This document shows positions 24,600 to 33,821 of a DNA stretch of 64,000 nt, one piece after another. Each line of letters starts with the position of its first letter. The first letter of the stretch is position 1. The notes below the pieces were generated by a model. That model was not told where the DNA came from and searched no databases. It saw only the letters and a program-made list of their open reading frames with translations. Source of the DNA: Fictibacillus phosphorivorans (GTDB lineage Bacteria; Bacillota; Bacilli; Bacillales; Fictibacillaceae); the NCBI RefSeq assembly GCF_007673525.1, contig NZ_VDZU01000001.1, positions 3,383,911-3,447,910 on the forward strand. Reading direction: 5' to 3'. The position numbers and the translations under genes are program-made.

Positions 24600-25382
24600 T
24601 TGATAAATAATAAAATTGCACTCATTACAGGAGCCTCAAGCGGAATTGGCCTTGAATTTGCCGATCTCTTTGCGAAAGACGGCTATCATTTAGTCCTTAC
24701 AGCTAGAAATGAGTCGAAGCTTAATGAGATTGCCGAACAGATGTCTAAAAAATACAATATTCCAGTTACGGTAATTGCAAAAGACTTAAGTCGGACCGAC
24801 GCTGCAGAAGAACTGACAGCAGAGATTATTGCAAAAGGTATTGAGATTGACGTTCTGATCAACAATGCAGGATTTGCTGCTTACGGACCTTTTAACGAGA
24901 CATCATGGAAAGATGAAAAAGATATGATACAAGTAAACATAACGGCTCTTACAACACTTACAAAACAGCTTCTTCCCGGAATGATTAAGCGTAATAGAGG
25001 GAAAATCTTAAACGTGGCCTCTACTGCAGCTTTCCAACCTGGACCATTAATGGCTGTCTATTACGCAACAAAAGCTTATGTACTTTCCTTCTCAGAAGCC
25101 ATCAACTATGAATTACGCCATACCGATGTAAGTGTTACCGCTCTTTGTCCTGGTGCTACAGCTACAAACTTCGAAAAACGGGCAAGCCTTGAATCATCTC
25201 GCTTGTTTCAATCTGGTGCAATGAATGCGAGCGACGTTGCGCGGTCAGGCTACAACGCCTTGATGTCTAAAGAATCATTGTCGATTCCAGGATTTAAAAA
25301 CAAGGCATTAGCTAACATCGTACGATTCTTACCTCGCAAAACGATTTTAAAAATCGTGCATTATGTACAAGACAAAAAATAA
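24600..25382 (+). CDS. SDR-family NAD(P)-dependent oxidoreductase
   Basis: Short-chain dehydrogenase of about 260 aa. The cofactor motif is LITGASSGIGLEFA, the structural motif is INNAGFAAYG, and the catalytic YYATKAYVLSFSEA gives Y-x3-K, with Ser in VASTAAF. The arrangement is of the classical YqjQ/DltE-like type. AAAGG at 24586-24590 is best spaced (9 bp) for the TTG at 24600; the ATGs at 24579 and 24591 are too close to any site. It is divergent from the aldehyde dehydrogenase, and the two could act on related alcohol/aldehyde substrates. Confidence 0.87.
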   Translation: MINNKIALITGASSGIGLEFADLFAKDGYHLVLTARNESKLNEIAEQMSKKYNIPVTVIAKDLSRTDAAEELTAEIIAKGIEIDVLINNAGFAAYGPFNETSWKDEKDMIQVNITALTTLTKQLLPGMIKRNRGKILNVASTAAFQPGPLMAVYYATKAYVLSFSEAINYELRHTDVSVTALCPGATATNFEKRASLESSRLFQSGAMNASDVARSGYNALMSKESLSIPGFKNKALANIVRFLPRKTILKIVHYVQDKK

Positions 25383-25397
25383 ATGTCATAATTTTGA

Positions 25398-25429
25398 GAA
25401 CAGCTTTAAATCGCTGTTCTTTTTTTAAT
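25398..25429 (+). terminator. Terminator of the SDR gene
   Basis: GAACAGC / GCTGTTC stem followed by TTTTTTT. Confidence 0.9.
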
Positions 25430-25476
25430 GAACCTTATTTAACATAAGACTTCGAATGCTCTTTTCAATTTATTGC

Positions 25477-25510
25477 TTGATAACAAAAATTCTATTGTGT
25501 AATATTACAC
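25477..25510 (+). promoter_or_regulatory. Promoter with palindromic operator upstream of the DUF2157 gene
   Basis: TTGATA (25477-25482), 17 bp, TAATAT (25500-25505). A perfect 14-bp palindrome, GTGTAATATTACAC (25497-25510), covers the -10. In its wider form TTGTGTAATATTACACTA it resembles the Rex operator (TTGTG-N8-CACAA) with a few mismatches. Repressor control is likely; the regulator is a guess. Confidence 0.55.
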
Positions 25511-25581
25511 TAAAAGAGAATATTTATGTTTCGTCCTGTTTTGTTTGAAATATACATATACATGAATTGAGGTGGTAAAAC

Positions 25582-26820
25582 ATGAACAAAAAATGGATGA
25601 GAAAAGAAGGTCAAAAGTGGATCGCTGACAACATCATTTCCGAAGATCAGTTAGATTTAATTCTTGCAAGATACCCTGATTCTGAAGACAATGGCAAAGT
25701 TACTGGGGTATTACCCATTCTAGCTAGTCTTTTAATCGGCATCGGAATTCTATCTTTCATCGCATCAAATTGGGGAGAAATCTCACCAATCGCCAGACTT
25801 TCCTTACTTATCGTGTTTATGCTCGGTTTTTACTATTCTGGTGAACGGTATTTAAAAGCCGGCCAGCGTTCATTAGGTACTTCTCTTAATCTCCTTGGAA
25901 TCATTACATTTGGAGCAAGTATCATTCTTTTAGGTCAAACTTTTAACCTTAATGCCGTCGATGCACGTTTATTCGTTTTCTGGAGTCTTCCTGCCATCTT
26001 TTATTTATTCAGAGATCGTCACAAGTTATATTTTTTCCTTATTGGGCTTTTAACAGTTGGAGGGCAACTTTACAGCATAAGTGAATTTCAAAGCTTTAGT
26101 TACCTTTTATGTATCGTTTTTATCATAGCTGTCGGAGGCTTTGTTTTCTTGTACCCATCCACTCTAAAATCTTGGATTTTTACGATTGGACTCAGTACAC
26201 AAGTTCTCATGTTTATTACGGTTAAAGATATAAATTTACTTTGGTTCTTCTTATTTGGATTCGCTTTATTTACAAGCAGTTTATGGGTTGAAAAGAGAGT
26301 ATTTAAACAACCGTTTAATCGCCTAGGAACACTCATTGGATTTGGTTTTGCTTACGGATTATATTTCTTACTTACAAATGAATTTTCTTCTGATTTTGAG
26401 CTGCCGAACCCTTATCTGTTCATCCCCGTACTGGTCGTTCTATTCGCTCTATCAGTCGTCGGAAAGCGTCAGGAGAATTTATACATGCATGCATGGGAAC
26501 TCTTGATTTTCATGCCGTTCTTTTACCTTGTCAAAGTGACTGAGCCGTTAATAGTAGGCATTGTTTATTTAATCATCATGTTTGTTTATTCTGGCTTCAA
26601 ACTTGCGGAGGGCTATCGTAACGAAAGTCGGTCGCAGATCAATTTTGGAATTGTACTCTTTCTGCTCGTTTGCTTAATGGGTTACTTTAATCTGGCATGG
26701 TCCTTTATGCCAAAGTCCATTTTCTTCTTATTAGGTGGAATTCTTTTATTTATACTAAATGCGTTTCTCCAACGTAAGAAAAAGCAGATCTTAAAGAACG
26801 GAGGTCCGCATCATGATTAA
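25582..26820 (+). CDS. DUF2157 domain membrane protein
   Basis: 412-aa polytopic membrane protein. The N-terminal DUF2157 part has the soluble stretch RKEGQKWIADNIISEDQLD then ASLLIGIGILSFIASNWGEI; about a dozen helices follow. Such proteins occur upstream of a GDYXXLXY protein in many bacteria, exactly as here. Function is unknown. The stop overlaps the next start by 8 bp (ATGATTAA), so the two are translated together. Confidence 0.88.
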   Translation: MNKKWMRKEGQKWIADNIISEDQLDLILARYPDSEDNGKVTGVLPILASLLIGIGILSFIASNWGEISPIARLSLLIVFMLGFYYSGERYLKAGQRSLGTSLNLLGIITFGASIILLGQTFNLNAVDARLFVFWSLPAIFYLFRDRHKLYFFLIGLLTVGGQLYSISEFQSFSYLLCIVFIIAVGGFVFLYPSTLKSWIFTIGLSTQVLMFITVKDINLLWFFLFGFALFTSSLWVEKRVFKQPFNRLGTLIGFGFAYGLYFLLTNEFSSDFELPNPYLFIPVLVVLFALSVVGKRQENLYMHAWELLIFMPFFYLVKVTEPLIVGIVYLIIMFVYSGFKLAEGYRNESRSQINFGIVLFLLVCLMGYFNLAWSFMPKSIFFLLGGILLFILNAFLQRKKKQILKNGGPHHD

Positions 26821-27334
26821 AAAAAGAGGTTGGATGATCGCTGCCCTTCTTCAAGTATTATTTCTGATCTTAATCGCAGGAAGTTATTACACCATCGATT
26901 ATTTCGGAAAAGAGATCAAGATTAAGACCGTTCCCGTCGATCCAAGAGATCTTTTGTATGGCGATTATGTAACACTTCGTTATGATATCAGTACAGCTCC
27001 TCTCAAAAGCTACAAGGGCGATGCCGCTGAACTAGATCGCGGCAATCATAAGACCTATGTTGTTCTGCAGCCTAACAAAGAAGGTTATTATGTGGTTAAG
27101 AATGTTTATTCTGAAAAACCAGATATAGCAAAGAACCAGGTTGTGTTAACTGCTAAAGCTGAAAAAGTCTGGGGTCAAAACTCGTTCGACCAAATTCAGC
27201 TTACGTATGGGTTTGAGAGGTATTATATTCAAGAGAACACGGGAAAAGAACTTGAACAGCAAGCCAAAGACATGGATGTGATCATAAGTGTTGCACCTTG
27301 GGGAGCTCATAAGATCGTAGAGCTGAACCCTTAG
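26813..27334 (+). CDS. GDYXXLXY-domain protein
   Basis: 173-aa protein with one N-terminal membrane anchor (about 7-29) and an exported domain containing VDPRDLLYGDYVTLRYDI, the motif for which the family is named, and the terminal RYYIQENTGKELEQ. It is the standard partner of DUF2157 proteins. The pair probably forms an envelope complex, but its role is not known. A strong terminator ends the operon. Confidence 0.9.
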   Translation: MIKKRGWMIAALLQVLFLILIAGSYYTIDYFGKEIKIKTVPVDPRDLLYGDYVTLRYDISTAPLKSYKGDAAELDRGNHKTYVVLQPNKEGYYVVKNVYSEKPDIAKNQVVLTAKAEKVWGQNSFDQIQLTYGFERYYIQENTGKELEQQAKDMDVIISVAPWGAHKIVELNP

Positions 27335-27344
27335 ATGCTGAACG

Positions 27345-27383
27345 ACTCATAAAGAGCTGAAAATGCCCTTTATGAGTTTTTTT
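27345..27383 (+). terminator. Terminator of the DUF2157 operon
   Basis: ACTCATAAAG / CTTTATGAGT stem followed by TTTTTTTG. Array 3 begins 30-40 bp downstream. Confidence 0.92.
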
Positions 27384-27411
27384 GTTTATTGCTGGGAAGT
27401 GTTTGTCGAAA

Positions 27412-27513
27412 ATCGGATAAATAATTTTATCTACGGAATTACCGAGGATTACCTCGTATAAAAATCGGTTTACCTCGTAATAAAAAGAGATTACCTCGTA
27501 ATGTGTGCCTCAG
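27412..27513. repeat. Tandem array 3: about four 21-bp units with TTACCTCGTA core
   Basis: TTTGTCGAAAA (27413-27422) leads into units beginning near 27427, 27449, 27470 and 27491. The last three share TTACCTCGTAATAAAAA with a period of 21. It lies between the DUF2157 operon terminator and the following hypothetical gene. Confidence 0.75.
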
Positions 27514-27678
27514 TTCTCCTCTTATTTCGATAATGTCCTGCAGTCACGCACTACAGCATTCCTACTAAAGCGTTCGTCAGCTAGAAAAACTCTTGCATAC
27601 ATTTTTTATATCTAATTACTCATTATTCTCCGGTTTAAGTTTAAGGATTACGGGAAAATTGATAATGAGGTGAAAACA

Positions 27679-28011
27679 ATGTCAGATACTAAAATTATCG
27701 AACTAAAAGATGTACTAAATGGGTGGGCTGGTAACCAGATTTCTATTCGTAAAGAAGAAGCAGGAGATCTAGATCAAATCAGAATCTCATTGGATAAGGC
27801 AACCTTTGAACAAAGAGACGCACATGATGACTATTTAGGTGATCACATATTGTTTTTACACGGTACAGCTTATGCAGCAGAAGAAGGTTCACAAGTAGAG
27901 CTACCAACAATTACGTACGAGATACCAATCGATGGAATCAATGATATACGAACAGACGATAACATCGTTTCATTCGAAACCAATAGAGCACAATATGTAA
28001 TCAATAAATAA
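27679..28011 (+). CDS. Hypothetical protein, 110 aa
   Basis: I do not recognise this family. It is a soluble acidic protein without signal or membrane segment, predicted mainly beta from the text HILFLHGTAYAAEEG, ITYEIPIDGIND and NIVSFETNRAQYVI. Start ATG at 27679 has GAGGTG 6 bp upstream; the GTG at 27670 overlaps that site. Codon use resembles its neighbours and it has a clean terminator, so it is likely a real gene. Its upstream region (27514-27678) shows no clear promoter to my eye. Confidence 0.7.
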   Translation: MSDTKIIELKDVLNGWAGNQISIRKEEAGDLDQIRISLDKATFEQRDAHDDYLGDHILFLHGTAYAAEEGSQVELPTITYEIPIDGINDIRTDDNIVSFETNRAQYVINK

Positions 28012-28042
28012 AGAAGAGATCCCGCGGGATCTCTTCTTTATT
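28009..28042. terminator. Bidirectional terminator between hypothetical gene and hemAT
   Basis: AAGAAGAGATCCC and GGGATCTCTTCTT form a perfect 13-bp arm pair, with T runs on both strands. It overlaps the ends of both convergent genes. Confidence 0.92.
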
Positions 28043-29387
28043 CTTGTTGCATGCTTTTCGTAACATCTGTTAACGAATCTGCTGATACAGCGATCTGCCC
28101 TACAGCATGACTCAGTTCTTCTATCACTTCAGCCATCACTTCTACTTCTTTTTCTAACTTTCCGCTTCGATTCGTACTCTCATCCATCTTAGAAAGAATA
28201 GCTACAAAGAAATCAGATATTTCCGTAGCTTCACTGACACTGTCATTTATATAATGATGAATGCTTTCAACAGATTGAGTGACAGCTTCTATTCGTTTGT
28301 GTGTGTTTTTCACAAGTTCAGAAACACCTGAAACAGACGTCTTTGTTTGATCAGCTAATTTTCGAACTTCATGAGCTACAACAGAAAATCCTTTTCCAGC
28401 CTCACCAGCTCGAGCGGCTTCTATCGCTGCGTTAAGGGATAGAAGGTTCGTTTGTTCTGCGATCGCTGTAACGATATCCACAACATCGTTAATCTTAACA
28501 GTTGCTTGTTCCAAGCTGATTAGTTCTGTTGTAATCTGTTCTGATTGATCTTTTACTTTTAGGATCATTTGCTGATGATCATCTAGTTTGTTCTTACCTG
28601 CTAACGAATTATTAGAAACCTGTATAGCAGATTCTGCTGTGCTCTTTGCAAAAACAACCACTTCATCAGCCTTTGAAGTTAATTCTTCTAGTGCTGCACT
28701 CGTCTCTTCTGAGATACTCGCTAGTTCTTCCACAGAATCCCCGACCGATAATGCGATCTGTCTTTTTTGCTCTTCATGTTGCTCTCTTTGTTTGATTTGC
28801 TCTAACTCAAAAGCTTCTAAAACAATCTGCTGTTCAAAATTTAGAATCTTCGTCACTGCTTTAACAGCAAGCAGATACTCATTTTTATTCTCAATATGCT
28901 TGTCCAAAATAGATAAAAAAGACAGCAACATATCCTGAAAAGAACAGATATACCATTTCGGCTGCAGTCCGATCTTAAAGTGGATGCGGGCGATCACTTT
29001 TCTTTGTTCGATATACGCTGTGTCGATAACGCCGTCAAACATTTCTTGTATGTGCTGAATCAGCGTTACTTGAAGTTTATTAATAGAGCTGTGTTTTTGA
29101 ATAATTTCCATCAAACCAGGCACATGTTCAATATTTTTATAAAATTGGTTCACGATTTCTTCTATATTCTCAGAGATCAACGGTTTGATCGAGCGAATAA
29201 TCGCTAAGTCATCCACTGTTAATGAAATCATGTTCAATTGCTTCTGCCATTCACTGTTTGGAGATACTAAGATCTTCACATCTTCTTTTACGTTTTCAGT
29301 AGGATCAAATAATAATGTCGTACTCTTCTTTTTTGTTAGTATGCTTAAAATAGATGCCAATTTGCTTTCCTCTTCCTTTATAATCAC
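28038..29387 (-). CDS. hemAT: Globin-coupled aerotaxis transducer, HemAT-like
   Basis: 449-aa soluble chemotaxis receptor that senses oxygen through heme. The N-terminal globin domain (about 45-200) carries the proximal His136 in [16 protein letters not shown], the same surroundings as His123 of B. subtilis HemAT by recall. The C-terminal signalling domain has the hairpin tip core [20 protein letters not shown]. No membrane segment is present. The start is a GTG at 29387. A sigma-D-like promoter lies upstream, consistent with motility control. Confidence 0.92.
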   Translation of the reverse strand: MIIKEEESKLASILSILTKKKSTTLLFDPTENVKEDVKILVSPNSEWQKQLNMISLTVDDLAIIRSIKPLISENIEEIVNQFYKNIEHVPGLMEIIQKHSSINKLQVTLIQHIQEMFDGVIDTAYIEQRKVIARIHFKIGLQPKWYICSFQDMLLSFLSILDKHIENKNEYLLAVKAVTKILNFEQQIVLEAFELEQIKQREQHEEQKRQIALSVGDSVEELASISEETSAALEELTSKADEVVVFAKSTAESAIQVSNNSLAGKNKLDDHQQMILKVKDQSEQITTELISLEQATVKINDVVDIVTAIAEQTNLLSLNAAIEAARAGEAGKGFSVVAHEVRKLADQTKTSVSGVSELVKNTHKRIEAVTQSVESIHHYINDSVSEATEISDFFVAILSKMDESTNRSGKLEKEVEVMAEVIEELSHAVGQIAVSADSLTDVTKSMQQE

Positions 29388-29452
29388 TCACATTTCATCC
29401 AATATGATGCAATTACATGCGACTATACGCTCATTTTATAGATTCATATGTT

Positions 29453-29480
29453 TTATCGACTTCTTTAAGGGAATCTTTTA
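29453..29480 (-). promoter_or_regulatory. Sigma-D-like promoter of hemAT
   Basis: On the minus strand TAAA, 16 bp, GTCGATAA against the sigma-D consensus TAAA-N14/16-GCCGATAT (6 of 8 in the -10). It is about 65 bp before the GTG start. Sigma-D is the motility and chemotaxis sigma factor and drives hemAT in B. subtilis. Confidence 0.6.
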
Positions 29481-29525
29481 CTAAACAAAAATATTTTTAA
29501 AAAAATAATTAGAGGAGTGATTCAC

Positions 29526-29678
29526 ATGTGGAAAAAGAGATGGGCCGCTGGAACCTTGGCAGCAATGTTAACGTTAGGTGGATTAACTGCTTGCGGTGAT
29601 GGTGTAGACCAAGACAACGGTGTAGACGATGGCGAACAAAATGATGAGATGGATGAAAAGAATAAAGAAGAAGGTTAA
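29526..29678 (+). CDS. Tiny acidic lipoprotein, 50 aa
   Basis: A GAGGAG site 8 bp before the ATG leads into MWKKRWAAGTLAAMLTLGG, a short lipoprotein signal with lipobox LTAC, followed by only about 28 highly acidic residues (DGVDQDNGVDDGEQND and on) and a Lys-rich end. It is divergent from hemAT and followed by a terminator, so it looks like a real gene. I know similar tiny lipoproteins in bacilli but not their role. Confidence 0.7.
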   Translation: MWKKRWAAGTLAAMLTLGGLTACGDGVDQDNGVDDGEQNDEMDEKNKEEG

Positions 29679-29699
29679 TAATGAACCCTCTAAAAATAA

Positions 29700-29734
29700 C
29701 GAAAAAAAGGACCCCTTAGTGAGGCCCTTTTTTT
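29700..29734. terminator. Terminator between lipoprotein and yheH
   Basis: AAAAAAAGGACC / GGCCCTTTTTTT, one mismatch, symmetrical enough to act on both strands. Confidence 0.85.
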
Positions 29735-29737
29735 CGT

Positions 29738-31762
29738 TTAACTTACGGCACGTGTTTCCGTTTTTCCTTGTTGTAGCTGGTACATCTGGAAGTAACGTCC
29801 CTTTTCTTTCATCAATTCATCGTGACTGCCGCGTTCTACGATCACACCACGATCGAGAACTAGGATCTGATCGGCACTCTTAATCGTAGAGAGTCTGTGA
29901 GCAATAATGAAAGTCGTTCTTCCTCTTTTTAACACATCTAACGCCTCTTGAATCACAGCTTCTGTTTCAGTATCGATGCTTGCCGTTGCTTCATCAAGAA
30001 TTAAGATAGCTGGATTGTACGCTAACGCTCTTGCAAATGAGATTAATTGTCTCTGACCTGATGAAAGGGTACTCCCTTTTTCAATAACCGGTTCATCCAA
30101 TCCTTTTGGTAAGTTGTTGATAAACGGCATTGCCCCTACATCCGTCAGCGCTTTTTCAACTTGTTCACGTGTGATCACTGGATTATCTAAGCTCACGTTG
30201 GATGCGATCGTTCCTGTAAACAAGAATGGATCTTGTAAAACGATTCCCATATGCTGTCGGAGCTCTTGTTTAGAAAGCTTCATGATGTCTTGGCCATCGA
30301 TCATGATTTTTCCTTGTTTAATGTCATAGAAACGGAACAGCAAATTCATGATTGAACTTTTCCCAGAACCCGTATGACCGACAAGCGCCACTGTCTCACC
30401 TTGATTTGCTTCGAAAGCGATATTTTTTAGGACAGGTTCACCTTCTACGTAACTGAACGTTACATCTTGGAACGCTACATTCCCTTTGTATCGCTCAATC
30501 TCTGTTTCTGTTACTTTCTGCCCTGGCTCATCCATCAGCACAAATACTCGCTCTGCAGATACAAGTGCCTGCTCAAGCTGTGCAAGCTGGTTAACCATAC
30601 CTGTAACAGGGTGGAACATTCGGTTTAAATAATCTACAAACGCATACAGAACACCTATTGAAATGACAGAACCTACGCCAAGCGCCTGCCCTCCAAAGTG
30701 CCAGATGAACGCCATAAATGCAAGGTTCTTTAATAACAATACAAGGTTATGTCCCGTCATCGCGTTAAGACTTAAGAGCTTATTTTGAAAGGTGAAGTAT
30801 TCTTTATTCATCGTTTCAAATTCTTCAGAAGTCTTATTTTGCCGCTTAAATGCTTGAATGATTGTCATACCGTTGATTGATTCATTTATCATTCCGTTAA
30901 TGTCACTAAGCGTAGAACGAATCTTATGATTGTATTTAGACGCAAACTTTCGATAAACAATGATCCAAACCACAAGGATCGGTACCAGGATCAAACAGAT
31001 CGTTGCAAGCTTAGGATCAAGCAAGAACAACGCGATGAATATCCCTGTCAGATAGATGATTCCTGTAAAGAAGTTTGCTAGAACGTTAATAAATAATTCT
31101 TTAATTGCTTCTGTATCATTCGTAATTCGGGAAACGATTTTTCCAGCAGGTTGATTATCAAAATACGTAATCGCTACACGCTGAACGTGGGCGAACACAT
31201 CTTGACGAATCTTCTTGATAACCAGATTTGACGAGCGCTGCAGCATATAACGCTGACCATACTGAAAGAATGCTGCAAAAACGAGAAGACTTAAGTAGAT
31301 CATGGTCAGTTTCATGATTCCCGCTATCTCCGGCTTATAAAAAGCAAATGTTTCACTCGTACTTAGTTTATCTGCCGAATAAGTTTCTGATTTTCCTTTA
31401 AAAGAAATCGTCACCTCTCCGTTACTCGCTTTTCGTTCCCCATCAAAAGCTATTTTGTTTGGTACAACGAAATAGTCTCGTTTCACTTGGATAACTCGTA
31501 TCTCTTTTCCTTTATCTTCTCCTTGATCAAAATGATCGCTTCGCTTATACCAGTTTCCATCGTATTTCACTGCTTCTTTTTCTTTATTATCCACTTGATG
31601 CCATGGCCGCTCGATACCAAGAATATGGTCATCGATCATTGTCTTTGCGATGAACGGTCCAGTTAGCTCCGCTCCAATGGCAACAGTAAGCATCAGAAGC
31701 CCGAGAATAAAATTCTTTTTATAGTGAAGTGCGTATTGAAACAGGCGTTTTCCAACGTTCAT
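29738..31762 (-). CDS. bmrD: Heterodimeric multidrug ABC exporter subunit YheH (BmrD)
   Basis: 674-aa half-transporter with six helices and a C-terminal ATPase. Walker A is GHTGSGKSSIMN, the signature is LSSGQRQLISFARAL and Walker B is LILDEATASID with an intact catalytic Glu. It carries the extra extracytoplasmic insert (about residues 40-130, DHFDQGEDKGKEIRV) between TM1 and TM2 known from BmrD, and its length equals YheH (673 aa). It pairs with YheI immediately upstream (2-bp gap); the complex extrudes drugs in B. subtilis. Confidence 0.94.
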   Translation of the reverse strand: MNVGKRLFQYALHYKKNFILGLLMLTVAIGAELTGPFIAKTMIDDHILGIERPWHQVDNKEKEAVKYDGNWYKRSDHFDQGEDKGKEIRVIQVKRDYFVVPNKIAFDGERKASNGEVTISFKGKSETYSADKLSTSETFAFYKPEIAGIMKLTMIYLSLLVFAAFFQYGQRYMLQRSSNLVIKKIRQDVFAHVQRVAITYFDNQPAGKIVSRITNDTEAIKELFINVLANFFTGIIYLTGIFIALFLLDPKLATICLILVPILVVWIIVYRKFASKYNHKIRSTLSDINGMINESINGMTIIQAFKRQNKTSEEFETMNKEYFTFQNKLLSLNAMTGHNLVLLLKNLAFMAFIWHFGGQALGVGSVISIGVLYAFVDYLNRMFHPVTGMVNQLAQLEQALVSAERVFVLMDEPGQKVTETEIERYKGNVAFQDVTFSYVEGEPVLKNIAFEANQGETVALVGHTGSGKSSIMNLLFRFYDIKQGKIMIDGQDIMKLSKQELRQHMGIVLQDPFLFTGTIASNVSLDNPVITREQVEKALTDVGAMPFINNLPKGLDEPVIEKGSTLSSGQRQLISFARALAYNPAILILDEATASIDTETEAVIQEALDVLKRGRTTFIIAHRLSTIKSADQILVLDRGVIVERGSHDELMKEKGRYFQMYQLQQGKTETRAVS

Positions 31763-31764
31763 GG

Positions 31765-33522
31765 CTACACCGCCTTATTATCGTTTAAGTTTTGTTCGAT
31801 TTGTTGACGTTCGTGCTGTTCTTTATACCAGCCGTCTCTTGCTATTAAATCCTCATGTCTGCCTTGATCCACAATGGCCCCATCATCAATTACGATGATC
31901 CAATCTGCATGTTCAACTGCCGACAATCTGTGAGTTGTAATAAAAGTGGTTTTCCCAGCGCGTTCTTTTCGGATATTACCGATGATCGCTGTCTCCGTCT
32001 TCGCATCAACAGCTGATAAGGCATCGTCTAGAATCAAGATCTCAGGATCTACACACAGTGCTCGTGCAATAGACACACGCTGCTTCTGCCCTCCTGATAA
32101 CGCGACACCTTTTTCACCAACAAGTGTGTTCAATCCTTCTGGAAGGAACTGAACATCTTTTCTGAATGATGCCATCTCCATAACATGATTCAACTTATCT
32201 ACACCCGCTGTGCTATTTCCGAACAGGATATTTTCCTCTACTGTTTTGGAGAAAAGAATAGCATCCTGAGGTACGTATCCGATCCATCCTTGCAGATCTT
32301 CTAATGCGATATCCTCAATGCTCACACCAGAGAATGTGATGTTCCCTTTTCCAGACGGATATTCTCTTAAAAGCTGTTTAAGAAGTGTTGTTTTTCCGCT
32401 GCCTGTTCGGCCAACAATTCCAAGAGTCGCACCTTTTTCCACCTTAACATTGATGTTCTTTAAGTTATCTGTCTCAGAAGAAGGATAACGGAATGTCACA
32501 TCTTCAAATGCAATCGTCCCCGGATCTTCTAATGAAATGAGGTCTTCTCTATCCTTAACATCCGGCTCGTAGCTAAGCGTCTCATTCACACGATCAAGTG
32601 ACGCACTTCCACGTTCCATGACGTTAATAAGCTCACCGATCGCGATCATCGGCCAGATCAACATACCTAAGTAAACGTTGAACGTAACTAGCTCTCCAAG
32701 TGTAATCGTCTTATGAAAGACCATGTATGCTCCGTAACCTAAACCGATCAAATAACTGATCCCTACTAAAACCTTGATCGTCGGTTCGAATAAGGCATCG
32801 ATTCTTGATACAGCCAAGTTCTTTTCAAATACATCTTCTGTAACTTTATTGAAGCGCTCTACATCCTCTTCTTCTTGAACATAAGCACGAATAACACGTA
32901 CTCCTTGTATGCTTTCCAGAACAGAATCGTTCATTTCTCCAAAGGCGTCTTGTGCAACGGTAAAACGCTGATGTACTTTCTTTCCGTATTTTTTAATAAT
33001 AAAAGCGATAATCGGCAGTGGAATGAGCGCTGCAAACGTTAATTTCCAACTGATCATGAATCCCATCACGAACAGGATTGTCAGCATGAACAAACTAGAA
33101 TCAACAAGAGTTAAGATTCCAAATCCTGCAGTCATCGAGATGGCTTTTAAGTCATTTGTGGCACGTGCCATCAGGTCTCCTGTTCTATTTTTCTCAAAAA
33201 ACGTAGGAGTCATCTTTAATAAGTGCCGCATAAAACTAGAACGCATCGAGCGCTCGATGATAAAGGCGCCTCCAAAAAGCTGATACATCCAGATATACAT
33301 CGTAATGTACATCGAAACGAGAACAGCTACAAAGATTCCAAGAGTCTTCATCATGTCTTCTTTTGTGATCGTGCCCATATGAATGGAGTCAATGATGTTA
33401 CCGATGAGTTTCGGTGGGATGATCTCGATGATCCCAACGCCAGTCAGCAACACTACCGCAATTGTGTATCGTATCCAATGTTTCTTAAAGAACCAAGCTA
33501 ATTTACCTAAAACTGAAAACAT
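31765..33522 (-). CDS. bmrC: Heterodimeric multidrug ABC exporter subunit YheI (BmrC)
   Basis: 585-aa half-transporter, the same length as B. subtilis YheI. Walker A is GRTGSGKTTLLK and the signature is LSGGQKQRVSIARAL. Walker B ends LILDDALSAVD, with Asp in place of the catalytic Glu, the degenerate site that marks BmrC in the asymmetric BmrCD dimer. The start has GAGAGGAGAG upstream. Expression is probably controlled by the leader peptide and attenuator at 33695-33995. Confidence 0.94.
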   Translation of the reverse strand: MFSVLGKLAWFFKKHWIRYTIAVVLLTGVGIIEIIPPKLIGNIIDSIHMGTITKEDMMKTLGIFVAVLVSMYITMYIWMYQLFGGAFIIERSMRSSFMRHLLKMTPTFFEKNRTGDLMARATNDLKAISMTAGFGILTLVDSSLFMLTILFVMGFMISWKLTFAALIPLPIIAFIIKKYGKKVHQRFTVAQDAFGEMNDSVLESIQGVRVIRAYVQEEEDVERFNKVTEDVFEKNLAVSRIDALFEPTIKVLVGISYLIGLGYGAYMVFHKTITLGELVTFNVYLGMLIWPMIAIGELINVMERGSASLDRVNETLSYEPDVKDREDLISLEDPGTIAFEDVTFRYPSSETDNLKNINVKVEKGATLGIVGRTGSGKTTLLKQLLREYPSGKGNITFSGVSIEDIALEDLQGWIGYVPQDAILFSKTVEENILFGNSTAGVDKLNHVMEMASFRKDVQFLPEGLNTLVGEKGVALSGGQKQRVSIARALCVDPEILILDDALSAVDAKTETAIIGNIRKERAGKTTFITTHRLSAVEHADWIIVIDDGAIVDQGRHEDLIARDGWYKEQHERQQIEQNLNDNKAV

Positions 33523-33572
33523 AATGTCTCTCCTCTCGATCTACCATTCTTTTAAACAGTTGTTTAACGAAG

Positions 33573-33632
33573 CTACCCAAAAAGTGTATGATCCTTGCGT
33601 TCTAGCCACACATTCAACGATTTTCTTTTCAT
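33573..33632 (-). CDS. Possible 19-codon upstream ORF before bmrC
   Basis: GAGGAGGAG 5 bp before an ATG opens a 19-codon frame (MKRKSLNVWLERKDHTLFG) that lies after the attenuator and ends about 50 bp before bmrC. The ribosome site is the strongest in the region, yet the peptide resembles nothing I know. It might be a second leader, a spacer translated to protect the message, or chance. A TTAAACA-AC-TGTTTAA palindrome (about 33551-33566) follows. Confidence 0.3.
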   Translation of the reverse strand: MKRKSLNVWLERKDHTLFG

Positions 33633-33694
33633 TTGTTCTCCTCCTCATAATTAGTGGATCTATTGCAACAAGAAGAGTGATTTCTTCTATGCAA

Positions 33695-33735
33695 ACAAAA
33701 ATAAAAAAGCATACCATTCGAACTCGGTATGCTTT
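33695..33735 (-). terminator. Attenuator terminator in the bmrCD leader
   Basis: The minus-strand stem AAAGCATACC / GGTATGCTTT with a 10-nt loop and TTTTTATTTTTG tail lies between the leader peptide and bmrC. An upstream segment inside the leader ORF, CATACCAT (33853-33846), is complementary to the terminator's 3' arm ATGGTATG (33717-33710) and could form a competing antiterminator. Confidence 0.85.
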
Positions 33736-33821
33736 GAAATCATAAAAAAACACACGTCACGACTGGGGTGACCTGCGTACAAACTTGTATATAGAAAAGG
33801 CAGATATGTAGAATAATAATT

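Noticed and set aside
31765..33522. Inactivating mutation in the YheI Walker B (LDDALS)
   Set aside because: The Asp in place of Glu is the normal degenerate site of BmrC in this heterodimer, not damage.
33541..33753. 70-aa ORF before bmrC
   Set aside because: It runs through the attenuator stem and lacks a ribosome site; the 32-codon ORF upstream is a better leader.
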